43,780 nt of DNA from Polyangiaceae bacterium (GTDB taxonomy: Bacteria; Myxococcota_A; Polyangia; Polyangiales; Polyangiaceae): contig JAPYTK010000019.1 of NCBI GenBank assembly GCA_029941785.1, positions 1 to 43,780 of the forward strand, in the 5' to 3' direction. Both the position numbers and the translations under genes were made by a program. The notes beneath the pieces are model-generated. The model was not told the DNA's origin. It was given only the letters and a program-made list of their open reading frames with translations, and made no database searches. Positions 34,701 through 41,527 of this stretch are shown here, piece after piece. Positions within the stretch are counted from its first letter, which is position 1, and every line of letters begins with the position of its first letter.

Positions 34701-35596
34701 ACAGCTGCAGCGATGGTGGGCAAATCGGGGTCTTCGGCCAAGGTCGCAAGGCGTTCGCCGACCTCCCACGCGGCCGGCCGGTCGTCCGCCTCGATTTGCA
34801 GCATGTCGGCGATCAGTTCATCCAGCGGGTCGGGAATGTTGACGACCAGCTCGCGAAGGCGCTGCGGAGGCGTGGAGACGAGCTTGGCCAACAAGGCGAC
34901 GGGACTGGCGCCTTGGTGAGGGGGGCGCCCCGCGATCAACTCGTACAAGGTGGCGCCAAGTGAATACACGTCGCACGCACTGTCGATCGCCCCATCGGTG
35001 CGCGCCTGCTCCGGCGCCATATACGCGGGAGTACCCGCCATGGCCCCCACAACGCTGAGGCACTCGGGCTCGGCAACAGCCACACCAAAATCGACCAATT
35101 TGAAAAGTGGAGCGTCGCCATTCGATTCCGCCCGCGAAGCGACCGCGAAAACGTTGGTGGGTTTCACGTCACGGTGGACGACTCCAGCCGCGTGAGCCGC
35201 GGTGAGCGCCGCGGCGATCTGACGCGAACACTCGATCGACTCCGGCAAGGTGAGCGGAGCCTCGCTCTGGCGACGGGACAGATCGGCACCATCGAGCCAC
35301 TCCATCGCAATGAACGGGGTCTGCGGCGCAAAACGCTGGCCGCAGATCGTGACCTCGTCCTCGCTCAGATCACCGTAGTCGACGACCCGCACGATGTTGG
35401 GGTGCTCGAGGGAACACAGAAGTTCCCCCTCCGTCCTCAGCCGCTCGCGCTCCGCTCCATCCACGTCGTCAGCCAAAATCACCTTGAGCGCGACCATCCC
35501 CCCGCTCTCGCGATCGGCTGCGCGGAAAACGACGCCGGACGCCCCACGACCTACTTCCTCGTGGACGTCGAATCGTGCGAGCGCAGAGCTACCCAT
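31730..35596 (-). CDS. Kinase-degenerate cyclase-ATPase-TPR signalling protein
   Basis: 1288 residues. The N-terminal Hanks kinase spans 8-285, with Lys38, HRDVKPTN (D143 catalytic), DFG at 169-171 and MAPEQ. Residues about 311-433 resemble a class III nucleotidyl cyclase domain: GGDSLVAFLGARRAHGSEA, VGVATGRA, VGDVVDRASALA and ELLTDETTAEL match. The first metal-binding Asp motif is missing, so cyclase activity is unlikely. A STAND/AAA-type ATPase begins with FVGREDEL (457-464), Walker A GPPGIGKT (487-494) and Walker B CIILLEDLQWAD (606-617). The C-terminal 500 residues are TPR-like helical repeats. No membrane segment. The layout resembles PknK-like and AAA-fused cyclase regulators. Targets are unknown. 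Confidence 0.93.
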   Translation of the reverse strand: MGSSALARFDVHEEVGRGASGVVFRAADRESGGMVALKVILADDVDGAERERLRTEGELLCSLEHPNIVRVVDYGDLSEDEVTICGQRFAPQTPFIAMEWLDGADLSRRQSEAPLTLPESIECSRQIAAALTAAHAAGVVHRDVKPTNVFAVASRAESNGDAPLFKLVDFGVAVAEPECLSVVGAMAGTPAYMAPEQARTDGAIDSACDVYSLGATLYELIAGRPPHQGASPVALLAKLVSTPPQRLRELVVNIPDPLDELIADMLQIEADDRPAAWEVGERLATLAEDPDLPTIAAAVDSQDVAALSSVSRLVTTVVVLAGPTGDARLRHLERMRENGAEAVALGGDSLVAFLGARRAHGSEAVQAIEIGRELIEAGASVGVATGRALVDLARPVGDVVDRASALARDASAGELLTDETTAELARTRFEFQPRSGDRHTLIGVVPLRRGGATVTPFVGREDELTRLLNAYDRCIEDSCARVVSVAGPPGIGKTRLAREFMNSLGRAGGVSPRIIQAHCDAYGRARALGTAADMLNDMLSIPRGANSLEVVKRLDDFKLVHDEDGLLASLLAGEPFPQDIAAHRARDILYLAMTELMFKVSRREPCIILLEDLQWADTESVAWFAHLLSRFSSRPLFLVVLARPEFFRAHREAFRGAEHQRVDLRPIGRQATIEIARALTRAAEVDDEKLMQIAVKAAGSPLFAEELARVVAAGKEEVNVPTIEAAIQVSLDALDEGARDALSRLSVLGTAGWDEALGELGAEAAGAAIEALCDAEIIVEQAQSRFAKTREFWFKHALVRDVAYSSVSDALKADLHARAGAWLARAGEDAATVAEHYDLGEEHELAAGFWERAARRALAANALATAVNMADRALTFATEPRTRFMRAMLLDEIHSRLDERSADRSEAIESMASSAYDEACEVRTLGARARYDHACSAGGDVEERLTEAARRSAELGLVDEQARCAATLAARYAFAGQLEQAEHAAEQLLELARQRKLSSVAVDAWQTFAVVRQTRGELASALDARRNAARAARAAGLRNREAMLTINLGFALTTIGAKDEARTEIDAGLAMAEEIGSTGTLRLGKMILLGWAAHFGGEPSLLPVLAESRQTADEAAQGGWITRDRVTLGVLFYRGCELVASGEQADLRRASKLLAIAAEAYRQTDNRDVLPVALGYWAEALRRNGETEEAERIALEAAQLVESGAPSLLNEGIIYIALASAQIDLGDLNGAQATIKRAMPALSRRVQGLRGTPYERQFLTALSHNAALLEAAESYDCVPADLEAILQG

Positions 35597-35606
35597 ACTA
35601 AGAAAA

Positions 35607-35643
35607 GCCTAGCCCGAGAGGGGCGCCGCGCCTAGCCCGAGAG
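35607..35643. repeat. 14-bp direct repeat between divergent genes
   Basis: gcctagcccgagag occurs at 35607-35620 and 35630-35643, a 23-base period, just upstream of the kinase start (35596). It may be a regulator site or a local duplication; only two copies were seen. Confidence 0.5.
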
Positions 35644-35726
35644 AGACGCACAGCGTGTACGAGCCGTTTTGCGTGACTCGTGCAATCTGCAGGCACGAGC
35701 CCATCGAGTGTGTCATCATCGTGGTG

Positions 35727-37022
35727 GTGAAGAGCGATGTGCGCCAAAAGGTAGGCCCCGGCCTCGTAGGTGCGCTCATGATTGCGTCTGCGCTGCTCAC
35801 AGCTTGTGGAGCGCGGGACATCGGCTGGTATTCTGTCGATTCCTCCAGTTCATCGGGCGCCGGAGGCGATGGGAGCGGGGGCATGACGGCCAACGTCGGC
35901 GGAAACGCAGCCGGAGGCATGACGGCCAACGTCGGCGGAAACGCAGCCGGAGGCATGACCGTCAATGTCGGCGGAAGCGGCGCCGGAGGCATGACCGTCA
36001 ACGTCGGCGGAAGCGGCGCCGGAGGCATGGCCACCAGCGTCGGAGGAAACGGAGCAGGAGGGGGCGGACCACTCGAGAACTGCACCAATGGCCTCGACGA
36101 CGACATGGACGGAGACATCGACTGCGAAGACCAAGACTGCGACGCTGGCTTCAGCTGCGCCGATCCCGCCCCCCCCGGCTGGACCGGCCCTGTCGCCCTG
36201 TGGGAGGGCAACGGCAATTTACCCCCTCCGCCATGTGTCCTTTCCGGTGGTTTCGACTCGATCGCGGCGAGCGGTTCAGACGGCCTGAGCGCCGCCCCCG
36301 CCAGCTGTCCATCGTGCTCTTGCGGCGCGCCGCAAGGGGTCGCTTGCCAAATCGGAACCGCCGGATTCTACTCGAACTCCACGTGCGCTGGCGGCGGCGG
36401 GCAGCTATCGATTCCCGAAGGCGTCTGCCAAGCCTTCGTCACGTCGACCATCGATCCGGCCGGCGTGACGTGGAACGCCGCCCCGCCCGGCGGAGGCGCA
36501 TGCCTCCCGAACACGATGGGCACCATCTCAGTGCCGAGTGTCCAGTGGGCCGAGCGAGCGCGGTCCTGTGGTGGACTGGCAGAGATCGGAGGCGGGTGCG
36601 GGGGCGGGCTTTGCGTGCCCCGGCCACAAAGCCCGTTCGCAGAGCCCGTTTGCATTTATCGCGCAGGCGACCAGTCGTGCCCATTCGCTTACCCCGACAA
36701 GGCTCTGTATTTCCAGTCCGTCGACGATACGCGTAGCTGCACCTCGTGTGGGTGCGCGACCCCAGCCGGAACTTCGTGCGGAGGCACCCTGCAGCTTTAC
36801 ACCGACAACAACTGCAGCATCGACGAGGTCACACTCTCGGCTGTCGGTCAGTGCGCCGCCCTGCCACCTGATCCCACGCCCCCTCCCCCCCCCTACTTGA
36901 GCCTTCGCAGCATGAAGTACACGGGCGGCTCGAAAAACGGCGGCAGTTGCGCTTCACAAGCCAGCAATCCCACCGGCACGGTCAACGAGATCTTCCCGGT
37001 CACTTTCTGTTGCGCTCCGTAA
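35727..37022 (+). CDS. Cys-rich lipoprotein with 12-residue repeats
   Basis: 431 residues from a GTG at 35727; GTGs at 35721, 35724 and 35655 are in frame too. The n-region MKSDVRQK, a hydrophobic core and lipobox LLTAC (Cys27) make it a lipoprotein. Next come five 12-residue Gly-rich repeats (GGMTANVGGNAA type), then an Asp-rich motif, CTNGLDDDMDGDIDCEDQDC, of the kind found as a putative metal-binding motif in myxobacterial surface proteins. The rest holds two similar Cys-rich units: one near SCPSCSCGAPQGVACQ and a second near SCTSCGCATPAGTSCGG, each ending in Y-x-N-x-C. Probably displayed at the outer membrane; function unknown. Confidence 0.85.
   Translation: MKSDVRQKVGPGLVGALMIASALLTACGARDIGWYSVDSSSSSGAGGDGSGGMTANVGGNAAGGMTANVGGNAAGGMTVNVGGSGAGGMTVNVGGSGAGGMATSVGGNGAGGGGPLENCTNGLDDDMDGDIDCEDQDCDAGFSCADPAPPGWTGPVALWEGNGNLPPPPCVLSGGFDSIAASGSDGLSAAPASCPSCSCGAPQGVACQIGTAGFYSNSTCAGGGGQLSIPEGVCQAFVTSTIDPAGVTWNAAPPGGGACLPNTMGTISVPSVQWAERARSCGGLAEIGGGCGGGLCVPRPQSPFAEPVCIYRAGDQSCPFAYPDKALYFQSVDDTRSCTSCGCATPAGTSCGGTLQLYTDNNCSIDEVTLSAVGQCAALPPDPTPPPPPYLSLRSMKYTGGSKNGGSCASQASNPTGTVNEIFPVTFCCAP
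35877..36056 (+). repeat. Five tandem 36-bp coding repeats
   Basis: Five in-frame copies of a 36-base unit, each encoding GGM-x-x-x-VGG-x-x-A. Copies 1 and 2 are nearly identical at base level, copies 3 and 4 likewise, and copy 5 is diverged. This suggests stepwise duplication. Repeat number is a candidate for strain variation. Confidence 0.9.
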
Positions 37023-37069
37023 ACGACCGCTTCTGCGATCGGCCGAACACTGCGCTCGCTTCCTCAGAT

Positions 37070-37750
37070 TTAGACCAAGTCTACGATCGACCGCTTGTGG
37101 ATCCGAAGCTCGATCGCAGAGCGAACGCGGACCAGGACTTGGCGTGGATCGCGAAACATGAGCGATGAGCCGCGGACCGCACAGAGACCGAAGAAGTGCG
37201 CCTGGTGGAGCACGTCCGCAAACTCGAGCGGGGGCAGCATTCGCCTGATGGCTGGGTTGGTCTCAAAATCGACGATCAAGTGCACCCTCGGCCTCTGCGA
37301 GTCGTTTGCCACGCTATGGAGGTAACTCGTATCGAGATGCCACACGCTCCCGGGTCGCATCCCGACGCGCGTACCGCTGACTCGAAAGTCGACCCTGCTG
37401 TGGGTCGTGATCGGAATGTGAAACCGAGTCACCCCCATGGGTGTGCTACCCGAAAAATCCCGGTGCTCCTTGATCCGTCCGCCGGGATTGAGGCGCGCGA
37501 GGAGGACGTCGATCGGCTTGGCGGCAAACGCAGACACGACGGCACGAATCGCGCCGCACCTCGCGTACCGTGGGTGAACCACCTCGCCTCCGGGACCACG
37601 ACGAAGCAAGCTCATATCGGCCCACGCCGCACCTTGCGGGCGACGGCTCCAGTCCTCTTCTTTGAAGCCTGCGAGGTCACGCTGCAGCGCCCGCGCATTG
37701 AACTGAAAACCATCGAGGCAAACAGCACCATTCGCGGCTCGAGTCAACAC
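37070..37750 (-). CDS. Aspartyl/asparaginyl beta-hydroxylase-like 2-oxoglutarate dioxygenase
   Basis: 226 residues from a GTG at 37750, preferred because AAGGAAG sits 6 bases upstream; the open frame extends 33 codons further. The double-stranded beta-helix core shows HRDFSG (H96, D98), RFHIPITTH, GSVWHLDTSYLHSVAN (H145) and RPRVHLIVDF (R155). This gives the HxD...H...R set for Fe(II) and 2-oxoglutarate. From memory the spacing is close to that of proline cis-hydroxylases and the Asp/Asn hydroxylase family. Substrate unknown: protein side chain, free amino acid or peptide natural product are all possible. It diverges from the glycosyltransferase gene and converges on the Cys-rich lipoprotein gene. 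Confidence 0.85.
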   Translation of the reverse strand: MLTRAANGAVCLDGFQFNARALQRDLAGFKEEDWSRRPQGAAWADMSLLRRGPGGEVVHPRYARCGAIRAVVSAFAAKPIDVLLARLNPGGRIKEHRDFSGSTPMGVTRFHIPITTHSRVDFRVSGTRVGMRPGSVWHLDTSYLHSVANDSQRPRVHLIVDFETNPAIRRMLPPLEFADVLHQAHFFGLCAVRGSSLMFRDPRQVLVRVRSAIELRIHKRSIVDLV

Positions 37751-37808
37751 GGTGAGCTTCCTTCTTTTCGCATGTGTGCCTTCTATGTTGCGCCTCCTTC
37801 GCGCAATA

Positions 37809-37830
37809 TTCATTTGTTGATCACAATGAA
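37809..37830. promoter_or_regulatory. Inverted repeat in a divergent promoter region
   Basis: TTCATT (37809-37814) and AATGAA (37825-37830) form perfect 6-bp arms around a 10-base spacer, in an AT-rich part of the gap between the hydroxylase start (37750) and the glycosyltransferase start (37861). The form suits a dimeric repressor or activator site. Confidence 0.35.
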
Positions 37831-37860
37831 CATTCCGAGAAGTTCGCACACCGTAGGGTC

Positions 37861-39087
37861 ATGCGGATCGTATACTTGCACCAGTACTTCGTGACCCCTG
37901 AGATGCCTGGCGGCACCCGCTCCTACGAGATGGCGCGCCGCTTGGTCGAAGCCGGTCACCAAGTCGATCTTCTGACCACCGACCGGGGGGCAAGCGAGTC
38001 GGGGTGGCGTGTGAACGAGCACGCCGGGATCCGCGTCCATTGGGCGGGGATCCCCTACTCGAACCACATGTCTTATGGCAAACGGGTGGGCGCATTCTGC
38101 CGTTTTGCGTGGCACGCCGCACGCCGCGCCATCACCCTCGATGCCGACGTCGTCTTCGCCACCAGCACGCCTCTCACCATCGCCCTACCCGCGGTATACG
38201 CAAGTCGCCGCTTGCGGGTGCCGATGGTCTTCGAGGTGCGCGACTTGTGGCCCGAGGTCCCGATCGCCATCGGCGCACTCGCGAGCCGCAGCAGCATCGC
38301 GGCGGCCCGTCGGCTGGAACGATTCGCCTACGACAACGCCGCCCACATCGTGGCGCTTTCCCCGCAAATGAAAGACGGCGTGGTCGAGGCAGGCGTGGCC
38401 GCCAAGAACGTAACGGTGATCCCCAATAGCTGCGATGCCGACCGTTTCCACGTAGGGCCGCAACCAGGGCAAGCCCTTCGCAAAGAACTGCCGTGGCTCG
38501 GAGATCGCCCGATGATCCTGTACGCAGGCACACTCGGTATCGCCAATGGCGTGGAATACCTCGCGCGTGTCGCTGCCGCCATTCGACCCATGTTGCCCGA
38601 GGCCCGATTCGTCGTCGTCGGCGGAGGCAGGCAGCGGGATCATGTTCGCGCCGTCGCCGCCGATCTCGGCGTTCTCGACGAGACCTTCTTCATGTTCGAC
38701 CAGGTCCCGAAGCGACGGGTGAGCGCCTTCTTTTCCGCCGCGGACATGGCCACCTCGCTGTTCCTCCCCTTGCCGTCGCTATGGAAGAACTCGGCGAACA
38801 AGTTCTTCGATGCCTTGGCCGCCTCGAAGCCCGTCGCGATCAACTACGGCGGATGGCAGGCAAAGGTCCTGGACCAAACCGGTGCCGGCTGTGTGCTCGA
38901 TCCCCATGACACCGGCGCAGCTGCCGCACGGATAGCGAGCGCCCTGCAAGACCAGGCCTGGCTTCGGAATGCTGGCAGCGCCTCACATCGTCTCGGCGCC
39001 GAACGATACGATCGGAACCTCCTCGCAGACAAACTCGAGAATGTGCTCGTACGCGCCGCAGGAGGAGAAAGTCTCATCGCCGCGTGA
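37861..39087 (+). CDS. GT4-family glycosyltransferase, WbuB-like
   Basis: 408 residues from the ATG at 37861 (MRIVYLHQYF). The GT-B fold shows the N-terminal PGGTRSYEMARRLVEAGHQVDLLT, DVVFATSTPLTIALPA and FEVRDLWPEVPIAIG. The C-terminal donor domain shows ILYAGTLGIANGVEYL, RFVVVGGGRQRD, and NSANKFFDALAASKPVAINYGGW. This pattern matches the WbuB/L-fucosamine-transferase-like group used in O-antigen, capsule or exopolysaccharide assembly at the inner membrane. No other polysaccharide genes lie next to it, so it may act alone or on a distant pathway. Donor sugar unknown. Confidence 0.93.
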   Translation: MRIVYLHQYFVTPEMPGGTRSYEMARRLVEAGHQVDLLTTDRGASESGWRVNEHAGIRVHWAGIPYSNHMSYGKRVGAFCRFAWHAARRAITLDADVVFATSTPLTIALPAVYASRRLRVPMVFEVRDLWPEVPIAIGALASRSSIAAARRLERFAYDNAAHIVALSPQMKDGVVEAGVAAKNVTVIPNSCDADRFHVGPQPGQALRKELPWLGDRPMILYAGTLGIANGVEYLARVAAAIRPMLPEARFVVVGGGRQRDHVRAVAADLGVLDETFFMFDQVPKRRVSAFFSAADMATSLFLPLPSLWKNSANKFFDALAASKPVAINYGGWQAKVLDQTGAGCVLDPHDTGAAAARIASALQDQAWLRNAGSASHRLGAERYDRNLLADKLENVLVRAAGGESLIAA

Positions 39088-39182
39088 AACTCCCGATCGG
39101 CCGGACAGGTCATTCGATCCGATCCTTTTCGACAACGACCAAAGAATTCCTTTCATACCCAACCACACGGAGACGAGATCCG

Positions 39183-39362
39183 ATGAGCGAAGAACTCAAC
39201 GACATCATCACATACACGCTCGAACAATATGGCGGAGACCACGATGGCAACCCGGGAAACCTCGCTTCCCGCGTGTTCAGAGACATCTTGGCCGAGAAGC
39301 TACAGGAGCGTATCAGCGAACGGTTTCACGTGCTCCGCATGGGAACGGCCAACGCGAGCTAA
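39183..39362 (+). CDS. Small acidic protein of unknown function
   Basis: 59 residues from the ATG at 39183 (MSEELNDIITYTLEQYGGD...). The same frame is open back to a GTG at 39084, whose GTGA overlaps the stop of the glycosyltransferase. The short form looks more protein-like: an acidic N-terminus and an amphipathic helix (NLASRVFRDILAEKLQERISERF). No family recognised. It lies directly downstream of the glycosyltransferase and could be co-transcribed with it. Confidence 0.5.
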   Translation: MSEELNDIITYTLEQYGGDHDGNPGNLASRVFRDILAEKLQERISERFHVLRMGTANAS

Positions 39363-39374
39363 GCAAAGCCCACT

Positions 39375-40004
39375 TCACTTGTCGGGTTTGCCATCGCGCT
39401 GACCGGAGTCGAAAAGGACTGCGCCGTAACGCTGCATATGGCGCGGGTGCAGCACATGCTTGGGTCCTTTGCGATTGACCTCAATCCCCATCGACCACGC
39501 CGCCAGCTCGGAGCAATACCAACTGTCGCGCGCCGGCAAGCCGACGACCCCGAGGTAATCGTATTTCTTCCCCATCTGCGCGCGAGCCTTGGCGAGGGCA
39601 ACGCGACCGCGCTCCGGCGTCCAGGTGTTGGGCTGAACCAAGACGAGGCGGTGTGACTCGCGCAAGAACTTGTCGAGTGGAGTTTCAATGACGCCTTTAC
39701 CGATGGCCTCGATGACGGTCTTGCCCTGGAGATCCAAGATGCTGGCGTGCGAGAGTGGTGAGTTCGTGGCCACGGCAATCACATCGTCACCGGTATGGTA
39801 GCCGCGAGTGACGAGCCACATACCGCTGCCCCCGCGCTGCTCGATCATGGCGATCCACGAACGCGTCTCCGCTTCGTACTTGGGCCCGACGCGTCGCTTG
39901 AGCGCTTGCGTTCCGGCACATCCCACCAACGGCACGAACGCCACCAGCAAGCCAAGCGCCCAGAACACCATCGTGGCGTGACCTCGTGTAGGAATGAGTA
40001 TCAT
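39375..40004 (-). CDS. YiiX/YebB-type permuted papain-fold hydrolase, lipoprotein
   Basis: 209 residues from the ATG at 40004; an ATG at 39971 is an alternative. A hydrophobic segment ends in lipobox PLVGC (Cys29). The catalytic fold belongs to the permuted NlpC/P60 group: the first motif is NSPLSHASIL (H86), and the second is SWYCSELAAW (C164). HTGDDVIAV and KYDYLGVVGL are also typical. Members are likely amidases or peptidases acting on cell-wall peptides or lipid-linked substrates. Lipidation places this one on an envelope membrane. It converges on the 59-aa gene with 12 bases between. Confidence 0.87.
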   Translation of the reverse strand: MILIPTRGHATMVFWALGLLVAFVPLVGCAGTQALKRRVGPKYEAETRSWIAMIEQRGGSGMWLVTRGYHTGDDVIAVATNSPLSHASILDLQGKTVIEAIGKGVIETPLDKFLRESHRLVLVQPNTWTPERGRVALAKARAQMGKKYDYLGVVGLPARDSWYCSELAAWSMGIEVNRKGPKHVLHPRHMQRYGAVLFDSGQRDGKPDK

Positions 40005-40211
40005 CGAATCAACCGCGCACGACGAACCGGACAGCGATGGCAGAATCTCGCCCTTGCCGGTTGGCGGGACGTCATTGAATCACGACCCGACCGAGACTTC
40101 GAGGTTTCTCGTGGTCGAACCGCTCGACCGCTGCGCTCGCTGTCACGCCAGAGCACCCACCGGCTATCTCATGGTAAAGGCAAAGCCGTTGCAGCGGTGG
40201 TGGACTTCGTT

Positions 40212-41108
40212 ATGATTCCGACCATGACTTGGCGCCCTAGGCTCCCGCATCTCAGCTTGGTGCTGTCCTCCGCCCTGCTCGCCAGCTGCCTGCTCGACGT
40301 CTCCGGCCAAGCGCTGAGCTCAGCCGGGGCGACAAGTGCTTCAGCCGGCGGTGGGGCCTCCCCGACGGGATCCGGTGGGGAGGGTGGTTCCTCGACGACA
40401 GCCGTCTGCGGAGATGGCGTCGTGCAAGGTCAAGAAGCATGCGACGACGGCAGCGACGTCGATCCCAACGATGGCTGCCATAATTGCACCATCGAGGCGG
40501 GCTACGCATGTGAGGGTCAACCGAGCCAGTGCAAGCCGATCGAGCCCCTCGTCGTGTCGATTGGCCCCAACTTTCACAAGGCCTTCCCGGCCGACGCCTA
40601 CGACGGCTCTCCGACGAGCATGACCTGCGTCAACCTACCCGTGGACGCTTCACCGGGCGCGAAAGTCCGTGCCGTACATATCGAACTCGGTCTGCAGAGC
40701 AACTGGGTCGGCGATCTCGTGATCAAAGCAGTTCACCCCTATCCGCAATACGTGACCCTGCTGAGCCGTCCCGGAATGGTCGAGACCTTCGATGACGGCA
40801 CCGGCGACGACAGCGGCAGCGCCGGCCTCTCCCCGACTTTCCCCATCCGCTTTTACGATCAGGCTGCCCACGATGCTGAGAACATGGCAGCGGGACTCAG
40901 CCAATCGGACACCGTGTGTGAGGACGCGCCCACGAATGGCGAAAAACAATGTGACTTCAGGCCAAATGCAGGGGCAGCTCCGGGCGGCCAACTCGACGAC
41001 TTTGACGGCCTCGACGCCTCAGGGGATTGGCGCATCTGTGTGGCCGACGCCGCAGGAACCAAAGGCGGATACATCGAGTCGGTCACACTGAGCGTAACCG
41101 CTTGGTGA
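40212..41108 (+). CDS. Lipoprotein with DUF4215-like repeat and P-domain-like module
   Basis: 298 residues from the ATG at 40212 (a second Met is at residue 5). A signal peptide ends in LLASC (Cys26). A Gly/Ser-rich spacer follows, then one Cys-rich unit of the myxobacterial DUF4215 type: CGDGVVQGQEACDDG, then NDGCHNCTIEAGYACEGQPSQC. The C-terminal half resembles the proprotein-convertase P domain: VRAVHIELGLQSNWVGDLVIKAVHP, LLSRPGMVETFDDG, and a closing DFDGLDASGDWRICVAD followed by YIESVTLSVT. There is no protease domain, so it is probably a binding or structural surface protein. About 200 bases upstream hold no gene I can support. Confidence 0.85.
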   Translation: MIPTMTWRPRLPHLSLVLSSALLASCLLDVSGQALSSAGATSASAGGGASPTGSGGEGGSSTTAVCGDGVVQGQEACDDGSDVDPNDGCHNCTIEAGYACEGQPSQCKPIEPLVVSIGPNFHKAFPADAYDGSPTSMTCVNLPVDASPGAKVRAVHIELGLQSNWVGDLVIKAVHPYPQYVTLLSRPGMVETFDDGTGDDSGSAGLSPTFPIRFYDQAAHDAENMAAGLSQSDTVCEDAPTNGEKQCDFRPNAGAAPGGQLDDFDGLDASGDWRICVADAAGTKGGYIESVTLSVTAW

Positions 41109-41192
41109 GTCGAGCAGCGTAAGGCCAGCCCAAAACGAGCCGCCCGACATCTTCAGAACGGGCAAAATTGTCAATGAGTCGGGGCACATGAC

Positions 41193-41221
41193 TTGACGGA
41201 CCCGACGCTTGCCCATAGGTT
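41193..41221 (+). promoter_or_regulatory. Sigma-70-type promoter giving a leaderless mRNA
   Basis: TTGACG (41193-41198), a 17-base spacer, then TAGGTT (41216-41221). The predicted start, 6-7 bases after the -10 box, falls on the A of ATG 41228. No ribosome site precedes that ATG, so the message would be leaderless. Confidence 0.5.
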
Positions 41222-41227
41222 GCCGTT

Positions 41228-41491
41228 ATGCGGCGGCACATGCCATTCATCCTATGCAACCTCCTGGCCGTCCTGGCAGGCCTTTTCGCCTACTTTGTCT
41301 CGCCGGGACCGATGTGGAGCGGCTGGGAAAACATCTTCAAGATGATCGGCAAGGGCGACAACATGCCCATCGCCGGCTTGATCCCACTCATCATCTTCTT
41401 CACCTATCTGTCGCTATCCGAGGCTTTTCGTCACGACCGCCTGCTCCGTCAGGGGCGAGCCGACGAGATCCTCGACGAAATGTACAAGTAG
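41228..41491 (+). CDS. Small two-helix membrane protein
   Basis: 87 residues. The N-terminal helix (FILCNLLAVLAGLFAYFVS) and a second helix (PIAGLIPLIIFFTYLSLS) are separated by a short loop. A charged tail (RHDRLLRQGRADEILDEMY) is probably cytoplasmic. No family recognised. A promoter appears to sit immediately upstream, and the unknown 495-aa gene follows 36 bases after its stop, so the two may be co-transcribed. Confidence 0.75.
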   Translation: MRRHMPFILCNLLAVLAGLFAYFVSPGPMWSGWENIFKMIGKGDNMPIAGLIPLIIFFTYLSLSEAFRHDRLLRQGRADEILDEMYK

Positions 41492-41527
41492 GGCGACGCC
41501 GCGAGCCGACCGCGTTAACACGTTGGA

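Noticed and set aside
33848-34963. 371-codon plus-strand open frame inside the large kinase gene
   Set aside because: Antisense to the well-supported kinase/ATPase domains; no recognisable features.
39994-40215. 73-codon plus-strand frame with a CxxC pair upstream of the P-domain lipoprotein
   Set aside because: It overlaps the start of the YiiX-type gene and the lipoprotein start, has no hydrophobic or domain pattern, and no good ribosome site.
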